Below the pieces are notes generated by a model. The model ran no database searches. It was given only the letters and a program-made list of their open reading frames with translations, and was not told the DNA's origin. The translations under genes and the position numbers were made by a program. Shown here piece after piece: positions 35,787 to 47,092 of a DNA stretch of 64,000 nt; the first letter of the stretch is position 1; every line of letters begins with the position of its first letter. Source of the DNA: Cylindrodendrum hubeiense (lineage: Eukaryota > Ascomycota > Sordariomycetes > Hypocreales > Nectriaceae); contig JAANBB010000036.1 of assembly GCA_014621425.1 (NCBI GenBank), positions 1 through 64,000 on the forward strand, read 5' to 3'.

Positions 35787-36354
35787 ACTGACGAGCGCCA
35801 TCGATGGGAGCGATCCCCCCGGTGGCTGTGGCACCGGTTAGCAGTGGCTAGCAGTCTGGGGGACGGGGGAGGCGGCGACCACCACAGATCATAGCGCCGC
35901 CCTGAGGCCCTGAGTGGTGGTGCCCGAAACAGCAGCCGCCGGGGCGTCCCTGGAAGCGCTGGCAAATCGGTTGGCGGGCGGGCCACCGTACCTGCAGGAA
36001 GGGGCGCTGGAAGCCCTGGAAGGTCAGGAAGCCGACAGGGATGACCCACCAACGCCCCCGAAAGAAGCCCATAAAGCGCTCTGCTAAGGTGGCGAAGCGT
36101 TTCAACGTCCGGGGTGGCCTTTGACTGGCCCTTGCTTTTGCCAGTCTTTTACGGAGCACTCTGGACGGATGCTGCTGGGAGTGCACAGTGTGCCCCTGGA
36201 CCGTCGGCCTCTGTCCCTGCATCGGATGGAGCCCAACCAACGGTGGCACGGAGCTCTATGGAGGCAGCCGGGCGGGAAAAGGCGAGGCAAGATCCTCTTT
36301 AAGGTTAGCAAGGCAGGGCAAGGAAGGCACCGGACAGGAGCGCGGAAGGCAACA

Positions 36355-36454
36355 GCCCAGTAAGGAGACGGCCGCCCAGTAAGGAGACCGACAGTGCCCA
36401 GTAAGGAGACAGCCAGCGCCCAGTAAGGAGACAGGCAACGCCCAGTAAGGAGGG
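36355..36454. repeat. minisatellite with 15-bp core GCCCAGTAAGGAGAC, 5 copies
   Basis: Cores start at 36355, 36374, 36396, 36418 and 36440, so the period is 19 bp once and then 22 bp. The spacer between cores varies while the core is constant apart from the end of the last copy. No palindrome in the core and spacers too short for CRISPR. Confidence 0.9.
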
Positions 36455-37800
36455 AGCCGCCGGGGAAAGACAGGGCCACGCATGGACTTTCCAGATTGCC
36501 ATCTGTCTTTGCCTGAGGTATCTACAGTACAACGTTGTATCTGGCCGGCCTGTCGAGGACTCAGCCACTGCCCCTATCGCCGATGGAACAGCGATATTGT
36601 CCCATGTGGTTGACAGTGCGCAATGCTTTGCCCATGGTCGCCGATTTACACCCGATATACCACCCGCGGCCTCTTTGTTGTGCGCACAGTGGAGCGGAGG
36701 CGTTGGCTTGCGCCGCCTCCAACGTCTCCAGTTGATGGTGACGCCCCTAGGGGCGACGGTGAGTCCGCGCAAAAAACGGCGCCAGTAGACGCACGGCATC
36801 TATGGCGGCTCTGCGCAACTGGGTGGCGCGCCGATCAAAGAGGCGGCAGCCGTGAGCCGTCCCATCAGCTTGTCTGCGCGCATCTACGCATCATGGGGTT
36901 GTTCCAAAGTTAGCAGCATATCGCCTAGCGGCAACAGTCGTTGCGCACTCCCTTTGCGCATCTTTCTCAGCTCGTCGCCTCAGGGCTCCCCATAATGGTG
37001 GTTGATGCACGCGCTCCTAAAAAAAGGGCACGACTCAGGATTGGCCAGCCCCGCATTGCCAACAGCATGACCGAGCCCCCCGGCATACGAGCACAATGGA
37101 CTGCCCGCCACAACCGGCAGGGCACAATTGGACAAGTACTGGATTAAGCATGAACAAGCATAAACAAACGGCCGAGGGAGCCGAAAGAGGAGCAGGAATG
37201 GGAGTGAAAGGGGAGCACATGGACAGCACAAGGGGCGTGGCCGCGCCCATGGCCAGGCACAAGCACAGCATTGGCTGTCGACAATTGTTCCGTCCACCAT
37301 GGTGCCAGCACGCCCAGTCAATCAGTCCATCCATGGCTCTTGGACCCTTGTCTCGGCAACTAGACGCGCCCCAGGGCCCTAGCATCTCTCGCAGACCTCG
37401 CAGCACCTCACCAAATCGTCTGGCTTTCGCCGTAGCCGCACTCAGGCCCCTGGCCTGGTGGGCCCTGATCCATCGTCCCTGGTCCCTGGTCGACAACCCC
37501 TGTCGCGGAGAGCCACAGACCCTGGCTTGACGTCGCTGGAGCCGCCCGCTGCCCGCTGCGAACGACTTGCCCAACACCACCTCACCGGAGAGCTTGGACA
37601 ACTGCTCGAGGACGATGGATGCACGGCTCAGGAGCCCTCGGCCGGACAAGGGGTGCCATCGACAATGCCATCTCCACCCACCACAGACGGGGGTGCCGCC
37701 TTGACCCCAGATGCCGGCTGGCCGGCCTTTGTCCACTGTCTGCTGCAGGTGAAGGCCCAGCCGCCTCTCTCGTGCGGATGGTTGGACTGAGCTGCTTGAG

Positions 37801-37807
37801 TATATAG
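37801..37807 (+). promoter_or_regulatory. TATA element of the adhesin gene
   Basis: TATATAG lies about 235 bp upstream of the adhesin start codon and is followed by a pyrimidine-rich leader (TTCTCTTTCTTTTTCCCTAC near 37858). This arrangement is common for strongly expressed fungal cell-wall genes. Its assignment to this gene is inference. Confidence 0.5.
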
Positions 37808-38036
37808 CTGCTTGGGATGCCCTCCCAATTACACCCTTCCTTCCTCATCACTCACAGTTCTCTTTCTTTTTCCCTACCTCAAGCAATTCTATCTCTTTTC
37901 CTTCTTGGTATCAAAGTCATTCGCTTCCTTTGAGCCAATCTCTTAATTACATTCTCATTGTTTACCATATCATCTACTGCACATTCGCTACTGCAACAAC
38001 AACTACAACTATTTCAACCACCGTTCGTTTATCAAA

Positions 38037-40414
38037 ATGAAGGTTTCTTTCGCTACGCTGGCGCTTGCCGCCAGCCTCAGCGAGGTCAGCGCTACTGTAA
38101 GTCTTCGACCCCAGCTCAACTCTCAACTACAACATCTAACAACCTATCTAGTGGAACAACGCCAAGAAGTACACCACTCCCGGAAGCAGCAACAACCAGT
38201 GTGACGACAGCCAGAAGAGCGGTTGGGACTGGAGCGACCTGGATGTCGGCAACTTCGACAGCTATGGCGATTTCGACTTCAGCGGCTGGTCCTGCAAGTC
38301 TGACAGCCGCAAGCGCAGCCTTGATGGCCGCACCTTCGGCAAGACCATCGCCGGTAGCTGTGGCTCCGATGTTTCCACTGCTCCCTCTTTCAGCTGTGGC
38401 TCCAGCGACTCCGTCAACAGCTTCTCCGTGAAGACCTTCGAGGTCGTTCCCGAGTTCGACTGCCGCCTCGAGTTCCACTACGAGATGGACGATGGCTCCA
38501 CCTGCAAGCAGTCCGCCGACTGCTCTTCCCAGGGTACCACCATTGAGAACACCCAGTGCGGTGGCTCCAAGAAGGTCACCTTCGTCTACCCCGTCCAGGA
38601 CAAGCCCAAGAGCGAGTGTGAGATCGAGGTCCCCACCATCGACTTCGACTGTGACAACTCCGACACCCCCACCAGCTCTGTTCCCGTCTACGAGGAGACC
38701 ACCTCCGCTGCCTACCCCGGCGAGACCTCCAGCATCCCCGTCGGCGAGGACACCACTGNTCCCTACGGCGANGAGACCACCTCTGCTGCCTACCCCGGCG
38801 AGACCTCCAGCATCCCCGTCGGCGAGGATACCACCACCCCCGTTGAGGGCGAGGCCACCACCTCCGGCTCTTCTGGCGAGGAGACCACCTCTTACCCTGC
38901 CGGCGAGGAGACCACTGCTCCCGCTACCTACGTGACCACCTTCGACAGCACCTCCACTGTGTACACCACTACCATCAAGACCATCACCAGCTGCGGAGCT
39001 GAGGTCACCAACTGCCCTGCCAACTCTGGCACTGTTGTCGTTGTCACTGAGACTGTTGCCATTTCCACCACTGTCTGCCCCGTCACTGAGACCCACACTG
39101 GCCCTGTCGAGACCCAGCCCGCTGAGACCCAGCCCGGCAGCGAGGAGAGCACCGCTACCTACCCCGCTGTTGATGCCACCACCTCCGTCCCCGCTGCTGA
39201 GGAGACCACCTCTCGGATCTTCCGGAGAGGACACCACCTCCGTCCCTGCTGCTGAGGAGACCACCTCCATCCCCTACGGCGAGGAGACCTCCTCTGTCCC
39301 CGCTGAGGCCACCACCTCTGGATCTTCCGGCGAGGAGACCACCTCTTACCCTGTCGCTGGCGAGACCACCACTGCTCCTGCTGAGGGCGAGTCCACTGTC
39401 CCCGCCGAGGGCGAGTCCACCATCCCCTACGGCAGCGAGTCCACCACTGTCCCTGCTGAGGGTGAGACCACCTCTGGATCTTCTGGCGAGGAGACCAGCA
39501 CCTACCCCGCTGAGGCCACCACCATCATCACCACTTACGATAGCACCTCCACTGTGTACACCACGAACGTCAAGACCATCACCAGCTGCGGAGCTGAGGT
39601 CACCAACTGCCCTGCCAACTCTGGCACTGTTGTCGTTGTCACTGAGACTGTTGCCGTTTCCACCACCATCTGCCCCGTCACCGAGACCCAGGTCCACACC
39701 CCTGAGGCTACTGCCAGCGACAGCTCCCCCGCCACCACCAGCTCCCCCGCTACTGGAGGCGATTATGATGTCCCTGAGGTTGTCCCCAGCTGCCTGAACA
39801 CCTTCCTCGACTACGTTGAGGACTGCAAGGACAACACCGACACCGCTTGCTACTGCCCCAAGCAGGACTTTGTCAACAAGGTCTTCAACTGCCTGTACGC
39901 CCACGGAGAGTCTGACGACATTGTTGCCCAGGCTGTTTCCTTCTTCCAGGGCATCTGCGCCGACTACGCCAGCGAGAACCCCGAGGTTGTCACCGGTGCC
40001 GACAGCGTCACCAGCATCATCACTGTCACCGGAACCACTGTCATCACCTCTGCTCACTACACCACCATTGTTGTCGCCACTACCGTCACTGAGCCTTGCG
40101 TCGAGTCTGGCACCACCGTCGAGGGCAGCTCCACTGTCAAGACCATCTCCACTGAGGTCGTTGTCCCTGAGGTCGGCTTCACCACTGGTGTCTCTGGCGG
40201 CGTTGAGGTTGTTGCTCCCTCCACCACCGCTCCCGGTGCCCCCTACGCCACCACCGTCGCTGGCACTCTCATCACCAAGGCCCCCACCGGCACTGGCGGC
40301 ATTGTCATCCCCACTGCCACCACTGCCCCTGGTGAGGTCCCCGTCACCGGCAGCGCTGCCCGCAACGGCATGGGCTTCGCCGCTGCCATCATGGCCATCG
40401 TCTTTGCTCTGTAA
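38037..40414 (+). CDS. mad1: Mad1-like GPI-anchored cell-wall adhesin, with a one-base frameshift and two ambiguous bases
   Basis: Exon 1 is 38037-38096 and exon 2 is 38152-40414, with a 55-bp intron (phase 0). A signal peptide (MKVSFATLALAASLSEVSA) leads to a Cys-containing N-terminal domain (to about residue 200). A long Thr/Ser/Pro/Glu repeat region follows, with units such as GEETTSYPAGEETTAP, and two copies of a conserved module (TITSCGAEVTNCPANSGTVV). A CFEM-like Cys domain (about 556-630) comes next, then a Thr/Val-rich stalk and a C-terminal hydrophobic GPI signal (GFAAAIMAIVFAL). Family knowledge: Metarhizium Mad1 mediates adhesion of spores to insect cuticle. Ambiguous bases stand at 38759 and 38772. 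An extra C at 39214 breaks the frame: the first frame would stop at 39255, and the second frame continues to 40414. Skipping that base restores about 773 aa. It may be an assembly error in repeats or a true mutation. Antisense frames here are codon-bias shadows. Confidence 0.9.
38929..39693 (+). repeat. internal duplication within the adhesin gene, offset 595 bp
   Basis: The segment around 38929-39093 recurs at about 39524-39690 with near-identical bases. Matching points such as CTGCGGAGCTGAGGTCACC lie at 38991 and 39586, an offset of 595 bp. This becomes 594 (198 codons) if the extra C at 39214 is removed, which suggests the duplicated unit was originally in frame. Confidence 0.8.
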
Positions 40415-41489
40415 AGGGCTGATGTGCACCACACATACTCTCCTGTTTTCCTTGTTTTCGATAGATTGAGGTCTTTGTATCCGAGGCGGACATCTCTGTA
40501 TGGCATTGTACACTCCCTGGACTGGAGGTTGCTGACGCCTCCGAGGAAGCACAAGCTTCTCTCAAACAAACATGTATCATTCTTACGATCCTTACGAACA
40601 TAAATATTGGTGTGTACTGAGGGGTATCTTTTTTCAGATCCCTTCATTGAGCTAAGGGAAGAAGAAACAAAATCACAAAAAAGAGCAGGGGATTTACCGG
40701 CCGAGCCGAAATGCCTAGAAAAGCATATATACCCGCTGGCTGGTTTGTGTAATATTAATATGACTGGTTTTATTTTGTTGAATCAATTACCAACCGTGTG
40801 CTCGCTACCTGATTCCTTTTTCGTGACAGTGATGTTCTTGATGCCTTAATCGACCCCAAGTGAAGAGGCCAGCCAGAAATAACTTGGCTGAGCCTGGTGC
40901 AACATCTTGGCAGTCAGCCAAAGACCAGGGATTCTCTCCTCCAATTTCCATAAGGGACAGTCACAAAACCTTTGGGGTGAGCCTGTGGTTTCAGGCAATC
41001 ATTCTCGCGGAACCTGAAATGGAGGCGAAGCTGACTGTCGATCATGGATTAACCATGGTTCGGGTTTCAGGTCCCGGATGCATCCATCCGAGGGAAATAC
41101 GAGATGGCCAAAAATACATGCAGGCGAGAACGGGTGCCTTTAGCTCTGGAAGAGGCTTTGTGAGCTGAAACAAGTTTTCTCCAAGCGATCTTGTCTCGTG
41201 AGAGAACATTCCTGGCGTCCTCGTTAGGGCTCAGATGGTCATCCAGAAGGAATCCAGGATTTGTGGTGCTCATTGTTGAGCAGTTCTGTTGATGGAGACG
41301 CACGAAACTGCAACGCCGAGATAGAAGCATTACATACATGCCTGTTGAACTCTGATGAGCACCAATAGCTCAACACTTCTGAACTTTAAGTCCTGCTCTA
41401 TCTGCCCATATTTCTGGATCGGTTGGGTGTTGACCAATATCCGTCAAGATGCCCCTAAATTCTGTGCAGGGCGACCTCATTGCCTACGT
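40415..41489. other. 3' flank of the adhesin gene
   Basis: UTR and intergenic DNA. Some short frames but no gene recognised. The right end borders the transporter pseudogene and may hold its further decayed N-terminal part. Confidence 0.45.
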
Positions 41490-42736
41490 GAAGTCGTCTT
41501 CTCCAAGCATGCTTTGCTTCCAACGACTGGTATCGTCGCTTCTATTATTGGTGACGTATCCTGACCTACCATTGCCAAGATCATCGATATCTGGGGCCGA
41601 GTTGAGGGCGTTGTCGTTATGACTACACTTGTTGTCGTCGGAATGATCATGAAGGCAATGTGCCACAATGTTGAAACCTACGCTGCCACATACCATGTTC
41701 TGGGTTGGAAATCTGTGTCTTATTTATGCTATAGATATTGTTGTCGCTGACATTGCGACACTCAGAAACCGGATGATCATCTTTGGACTCGACCAAACGC
41801 TTCGGTAGCCGTCGCTTTTGCCAGCCCCAACATTGCGGACTTACTATACACCAATGCCAAATTCTGCTGGGCTTCCGACGCCTTCGTACTGATTGTGCTC
41901 GCCTTCTGCGCTCCTGTCGCCGCCATTTTCTTCTCAGCTGCTCGCAAGGCCAAGAAAGCTGGTATTGGACGTAAGAGGGTCAAGTCGCGTTCTGCTTGAG
42001 AGTCGATCAAGTATTCCTTTTCCTAATTTGATGGCAGGCCCAGCCATGACTTATTGTCAACCTCGTTGCCAGGATAAATAACAGGATGACATTGCGATTA
42101 TTTAAAATACTGACGTGGCCATTTGCTAGTCGTTGGCATGTTTCTCACTATTGCGGGCTGGTGGCTCATCCTCCCCATTCAGCATCGCCTCTTATGCTTC
42201 TCACGGCTGAGCATCCGGGTACATCACTGCCACTGTGTTTGGGGCCCTCGTTCGTCGGTATCCCTTCGTGGTCCTTGGCACTGTGCTTCTCAATTATTTC
42301 TGAAAGCCTGAGACGGCAACCAATTGGTGTGTGATGTACTAGCTCTTTAACGATCTATTTAGTGGTATTTGGACAGGACTCGCCAACTCGGCGCATGGCT
42401 TCGGCCAGCCCTTAAGAAGTTACTGTCCACATTGCCCTCTGGGGTATGTCTATTGGTGCCCCTATTGCTGGTGCTATCTGGACCAATGTCCTTCACAACA
42501 ATATGAAGGACCAAGCGACCACTATCTACGGTGACATCACAGTCCAGCTGTGGTACCCTCTGGCTGGCGAGGCCCGCGATGCCGTCACTGAAGCATACTC
42601 TGTGGTTCAACACAAGATGGTTGTCATTGGTTCTGGTTTCATTTCCCTCTGCATTATCTCTATGCTCACGGGGCGTAACATTGACATTAAGAAGCACGAC
42701 GAGGAGAGCGAGCAGGCTGAGGGTAATATCTGGTAA
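41490..42736 (+). pseudogene. degraded siderophore-iron transporter (SIT family, MFS)
   Basis: Translated pieces in changing frames line up with the SIT/MirA family: TTGIVASIIGDV, then AKIIDIWGRVEGVVVM, VVVGMIMKAMCHNVETYA, FWVGNLCLIYAIDIVVADIA and TLRNRMIIFGL. They continue with ASPNIADLLYTN, KAKKAGIGRKRVKSRSA, VVGMFLTIAGWWLI, YPFVVLGTVLLNYF and finally SIGAPIAGAIWTN to the stop at 42736. Lesions: in-frame TGA at 41562-41564, frameshift near 41686, stop at 41806-41808 with return to the first frame, stop at 41997-41999, and further frame changes after 42100. Roughly 150 residues are missing between the middle and the last helices, and the N-terminal third is not recognisable. The intact ancestor would have had about 14 membrane helices and imported ferric hydroxamate siderophores. 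No intron explains the breaks. Confidence 0.82.
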
Positions 42737-43300
42737 AGACTCAATAAAAACAATTGGGTTCCCAGCTAGACTCGGAGAGATTTGACTTGACTGACTTTGA
42801 ATGCCTCTTGAGTTATTTATACAACTCTTCGTTACTACTTTTCGTCAAAAAAGACGACACACGGTGCACATAGTATTTTTATTGCATTTGACATCTTGTG
42901 CATACCATGTACCCCAAAGCAATGGTCGTTCGCGACATGCCCTGAATACATGTGCTCGTTTCACGGAAGGGATAGCAGACTGAAATAACACCAAGCCAAC
43001 TCTCCAGCTTGACTGTATCTTCTATAGACTATATGTAGAAACAACCATACACCAATAAATCAATGCTCATTGCTACTTGCATCTCCGTTCCTTTCTCCTT
43101 CATCCATCTCCTGCCTATCTTAACCAGAATCACCACGAGCCGAACCACATCAGTCCAACAACCACAGAGAAGTCCTTGTGGTGCTTCACGAAAGCTTAGA
43201 AATGATCATTGCATCACATTACTGGCCGTTGTAGGCGCGCACCTGAGATGTCTAACCACCGCTCGATACATCATTATCCTCAACGCCAACTTGCCTAATT
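42737..43300. other. intergenic stretch
   Basis: This separates the convergent transporter pseudogene and SEC21. It presumably holds the SEC21 3' UTR; no further gene seen. Confidence 0.5.
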
Positions 43301-46277
43301 TTAAGCGACGGACGCAATCACAAGCTCTGCCACACCTTCCTCCTCGCTTCGCACCGTGATCTTCGTTGTAACACCCGATTTTGAAGAGTACGCCATCCGG
43401 ACGGTGGCAACTACCCGACCACCAGCGACCGTCTTGCCCAGCAGCTTGAGCGTGTGAGTTGTCTGGTTGACGGGGACATCGGTTCCCTCCAGGGGCTGTA
43501 GCGACAGCGCCTTGGTGAGTTGCTCGGTAGCCTCTGTTATTCTTGTTAGCGTTGTTCTGTGCCATGTCAAAGGGTTTAACGTACCGGCAATGCTGGTCAT
43601 GCTGTCTAATTGGAAAGTCTCCTCGGCCTCCTCGCCAGTAGCACCAACCTGCTCCCAGATGTGGCTGAAGTTGCCAGCAAATGCGGGGATCACGTAATCG
43701 CTGCCAGAAAGGTCGAACTCGGACACCTCGTACTCGTCATCATAGCCAGTATCCTCGGGCTCGTTGGTGGTGGGGTCAATCTCCTTGCTGGTGAACTTGA
43801 GAACGTTGGAGAAGGTGGAAATAGGCAGGGCACCCTCTCCGTTGATCTTCTTGAAGGCCACGTAAACCTTTCCAGGCTCATCAGTTGAAAGCTTCTCAGC
43901 CTGAATGATGAAGACCTCCTCGAGGTCCTCATCATCTGACGGGGTAGCGACAACGGACACATTCTCCAAAACAGTATCGGGGAGAGTGTTCTTGACCTCA
44001 TACTGAAGCACAATGTGCTCCTTGAAGATGTGCTTGACCAGAGTGACAACGTACTCAGTCTCAGCCTCAGTGAGCTCAATGAGCGGCGAAGACTTGAGGA
44101 CACCGCCAAACTCCTTCATCTCGGGGATGTCCATAAGCTCCTGGGCGTACTTCTGGGCCTGGGCAGATGCGGATGCCGCAGCCTCCGCGCCGCTCACAGA
44201 GGACTTGGTAGGACCAGCCTTGGGTGCCTTGAGCGTGGGAGTGCTGGCGGTGAGCTTCTTTGTTCGGTCCTCGGCATCGGCCTGCTCTCGGGTGACAACA
44301 GGGATATTGGAGATGTCGAAGGGGGAATCAAAAGCAGCCTTGTCATCTGAAGTGACGTACATGACAAGCTGCTGCTCGAAGTAGGGAAGAGAAAACATGT
44401 TCTCTGCGTAGACGCGTTAGAAATATTTGAGACATGGGCATGGTGCCACTTACCGTTCTTCACAAATCGAATCGCCATGTCATCATCCTCCTCGGCCATA
44501 AGGCTGAGGTTAAGAGCGGCACGGTCTCGAACCTCATCATCAACGTCATCCAGACATCGGGTAAGGAGAACCTTGACGCTCTTCTTGACCTCGGGATCCT
44601 TCTGACCAACACCAAACTTGGCAAGGGCGGTAACAGCAGAAGCTCGCACAATCGCATTCTCAAGCACAACTCGGTTGTAAATGTATCGGATGTACTTGGT
44701 GGGCTGGGCAGTCTTGGGACCCTCTAGACCAATCAGGTGCAGAATTCGAACAGCCAGCTTGGTAAACTCGCAGTCCTCGATAAACTCGCAGAGATGAGCA
44801 AGAGCCTCGTCCTTGGAATCCGGAACAAACTTGATCAGATCGAACATGCTCTCCACGACAGCGCGCTTGAAGTCGTAGCCGCCCTCGTCGCGGAGAATAC
44901 CGCTGAGGAAGGTGAGCATACCAGCCTGCTTGCTGGGGAACTTTAGGCACAGCGTTCGGATAGCCTCGACAATGGTGATCTTAAACTCGTCGGTAATCTC
45001 GGACATGAAGCTGGAAATCTGCTTCATTAATCGGTCGACGCTAGCCTCGTTTCCGGTCTTGAGCAGGGTGGTGATGGCGAAAGTGGCAATGGATCGGTTG
45101 CTGTTGGAGATGAGAAGCTCGATGTCGTGGTTGCAGGCAAGGACGGCGCTGGGCTTGAACGAAGCGAAGTTGTGGAGGATACGCAGAGCGGCGAATTTGG
45201 TGACTGCCCTGGGAGAAGTCAAGAAGAGTTGCAGGACGTGCACAGCCTGGGTGACCTCGGCATCGGTAACGTCTCGCATATCGCAAATGGCCTTGGCAGC
45301 CTCGAAGTTGACCATCTCGCTCTTGTGTCGCAACCAGCCGTCCAGGAGCTGCATCATGGGCTTCCTCAGCGAGGGGTCCTCCTCAGCAAGCTGGGCAGCA
45401 AGTCGGACAAGCATGACAATGGCCGCGGGGTTCTTGAGGGCACCGGCGGCGCCAAACTGCTGAACCATCTTGACAAGGGCCATGCGATCGTGCATGCGCA
45501 TCTGGTAGAGCAGTCCAACGGCGTGGTATTGCGACATGGTCGAGTGGTTCATCGGGACCTGGCTGCTGGAGGTGGAGAATCCGAGGGAGAAGCCGCCGGA
45601 GGACTTGCTGGAAGCGGCAGCTTCCTGGGTCTCGCTTTGCCATCGTCGAACGACATCCTTGGCGATCGGGAGCAGGTGGTAGGATGATACCAGGGCAGCG
45701 GAAGATACCGAGGGGTTCTTATCCACGATCGCAGTCTTCATCACACGTTCGATCGATTGAACGGTGGTGGCCTTTTGGTCCGGTCAGCATCCAGGGGGGC
45801 GGTGGATCTCCAAGTGAGGAACCTACATCGATAATCCGGCAGAGGGCTCGAATGGCGTTGGGTCGGTAGATAGCTTCGGTGCTGCCGCCAGTATCCTTCA
45901 TGATGGTGCTGGTAACCATGATAATGTCCTCGGCGGAGTTGGCGAGCTCCTTGATGACCAGGTGAACCATCTGGCGGAGGCTGGCATCCTTGTTCTGGAA
46001 CAGCTTCGAGATGCCGAAGAAGAGGGTCGTGGCTTCGTTGGTCGGGAACTTCTCCCCGGTGTAGAGGAGAAGGGCGATCTTGGTGAGGAGAATGCGACAT
46101 CGTCGGGGCTGGATAGGGGAGCTGTTAAAGAGTCGTGCTGTCCGCCAGTTTAGCTTCAGTGTGGGGGAATTGGACGAGAAGGGGAATTGCCCGCGACGAA
46201 CCTTCTTGGAAGACCTGGGTGCGGTCCACCCTCACCAGCCCCTGGTCCGCGTCTTCGTCCTTCTTGCCGTAACTCAT
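43301..46277 (-). CDS. SEC21: coatomer subunit gamma (gamma-COP)
   Basis: Five exons: 46277-46202, 46137-45827, 45771-44454, 44403-43585 and 43533-43301, with introns of 64, 55, 50 and 51 bp; the product is 918 aa, matching Sec21. The N-terminus is MSYGKKDEDADQGLVRVDRT and continues VFQEARLFNSSP over the first splice. An adaptin-type alpha-solenoid with HEAT-like repeats fills about 1-560, followed by an acidic linker and the gamma-COP appendage (about 620-918, with SLQPLEGTDVPVNQTTHTLK). Family knowledge: the subunit belongs to the F-subcomplex of COPI, which coats Golgi vesicles for retrieval to the ER. The first intron has an unusual donor (GTTCGT). The last intron is 51 bp with no in-frame stop, so retention would give a 17-residue insertion. 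SEC21 diverges from ATP12. Confidence 0.96.
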
Positions 46278-47092
46278 GTTGGGCACCTGGTTCGGGGGTC
46301 TGGTGGAGAGTCCTTGGTGGTTTGGCCGGGTCTCGAGAATCACCACGTCGCAGTTACGTTCAGGGATGGGGTGGTGGCTCCTCACGTGATCCTTATCGGC
46401 CCCTTATCGGGAGTGGGATTCGTGTCAACTTTCAGCTCAAATGAACCTCGTAAAGGAGTCTCTAGGGGATTGTTTCCGCTCCAAGGCGCTAGTTGGTGTT
46501 TCTTTGAATTGATTTGCATGCTATATATGAATGATAGCCGGCCGTGTCTTGCATCAACGTGCGTATTGTGGACTTGCGATAGAAGATCCATTATGCACAT
46601 CCGCCGTTGGACGAGAGAACGCCACGAAAGTTGAGCTTCAGTCCCAGGTCGGCAACCGGACCAAGGCATTCTTTATGGGCTAGATGTCTTCATCTCGGAG
46701 AATTGTTTCTAAATTGCGTTTCTGGGACTTCATGTAGTTTGTTCCAACATCACTTTGAGATTCGGAGTAGAAGAGCTCCGTAGATGCCCGCATCGCTGAG
46801 AGACAAGTACCTTCAAGTATTAAGCCACCTCACAACAGCTTCTTGAAGAGCTTCTGAGATCCAAGATGCAGCTTCAATGTCAATTTTATGATCTAGATTC
46901 CGAGTACATGCTCAAGGAGCGCTCAGAACCCTCAGGCCGACATGTTCGTTGACATCTCGAAATTCGACGTGACATCACTAGTTACACCGAATATCCACTC
47001 CCGACTGCTCGGCCGGACCCAATTTTTGCACTGCAGCTTCGAAGCCCTTCGGCCGACTTTCCCACCCTCAACCCACCACAAAGCCACCCATC
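46278..47092. other. divergent promoter between SEC21 and ATP12
   Basis: This 0.8-kb intergene contains the start regions of both conserved genes. No open frame with a recognisable product and no obvious repeat. Confidence 0.55.

Larger units (their letters stand above)
30754..38036. other. 7.3-kb gene-poor region upstream of the adhesin gene
   Basis: I found no recognisable gene on either strand. The longest open frames (such as 37035-37736 on the minus strand, 233 codons) have random composition, and exon joining gives nothing familiar. The left part is mixed in composition and the right part (about 34400-37800) is GC-rich with many short tandem duplications and a minisatellite. The last 250 bp contain a TATA element and a pyrimidine-rich leader for the adhesin gene. 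A long regulatory region, a non-coding transcript or decayed genes are all possible. Confidence 0.5.

Noticed and set aside
36355..36454. CRISPR-like repeat array
   Set aside because: Spacers are only 4-7 bp, the organism is a fungus and the core is not palindromic; it is a minisatellite.
37035..37736. 233-codon frame upstream of the adhesin gene
   Set aside because: Composition is rich in Cys, Arg, Gly and Trp as in random GC-rich DNA, with competing frames on both strands and no motif or splice support.
38116..39270. 384-codon open frame antisense to the adhesin gene
   Set aside because: Low-complexity Gly/Ser/Asp/Leu product that mirrors the repetitive, C-biased sense codons; no domain. 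The same holds for the 465-codon antisense frame at 39155-40552.
41490..42736. Intact multi-exon siderophore transporter
   Set aside because: The breaks are stops and frame changes without fungal splice signals, and a large middle part is missing, so it is a pseudogene.
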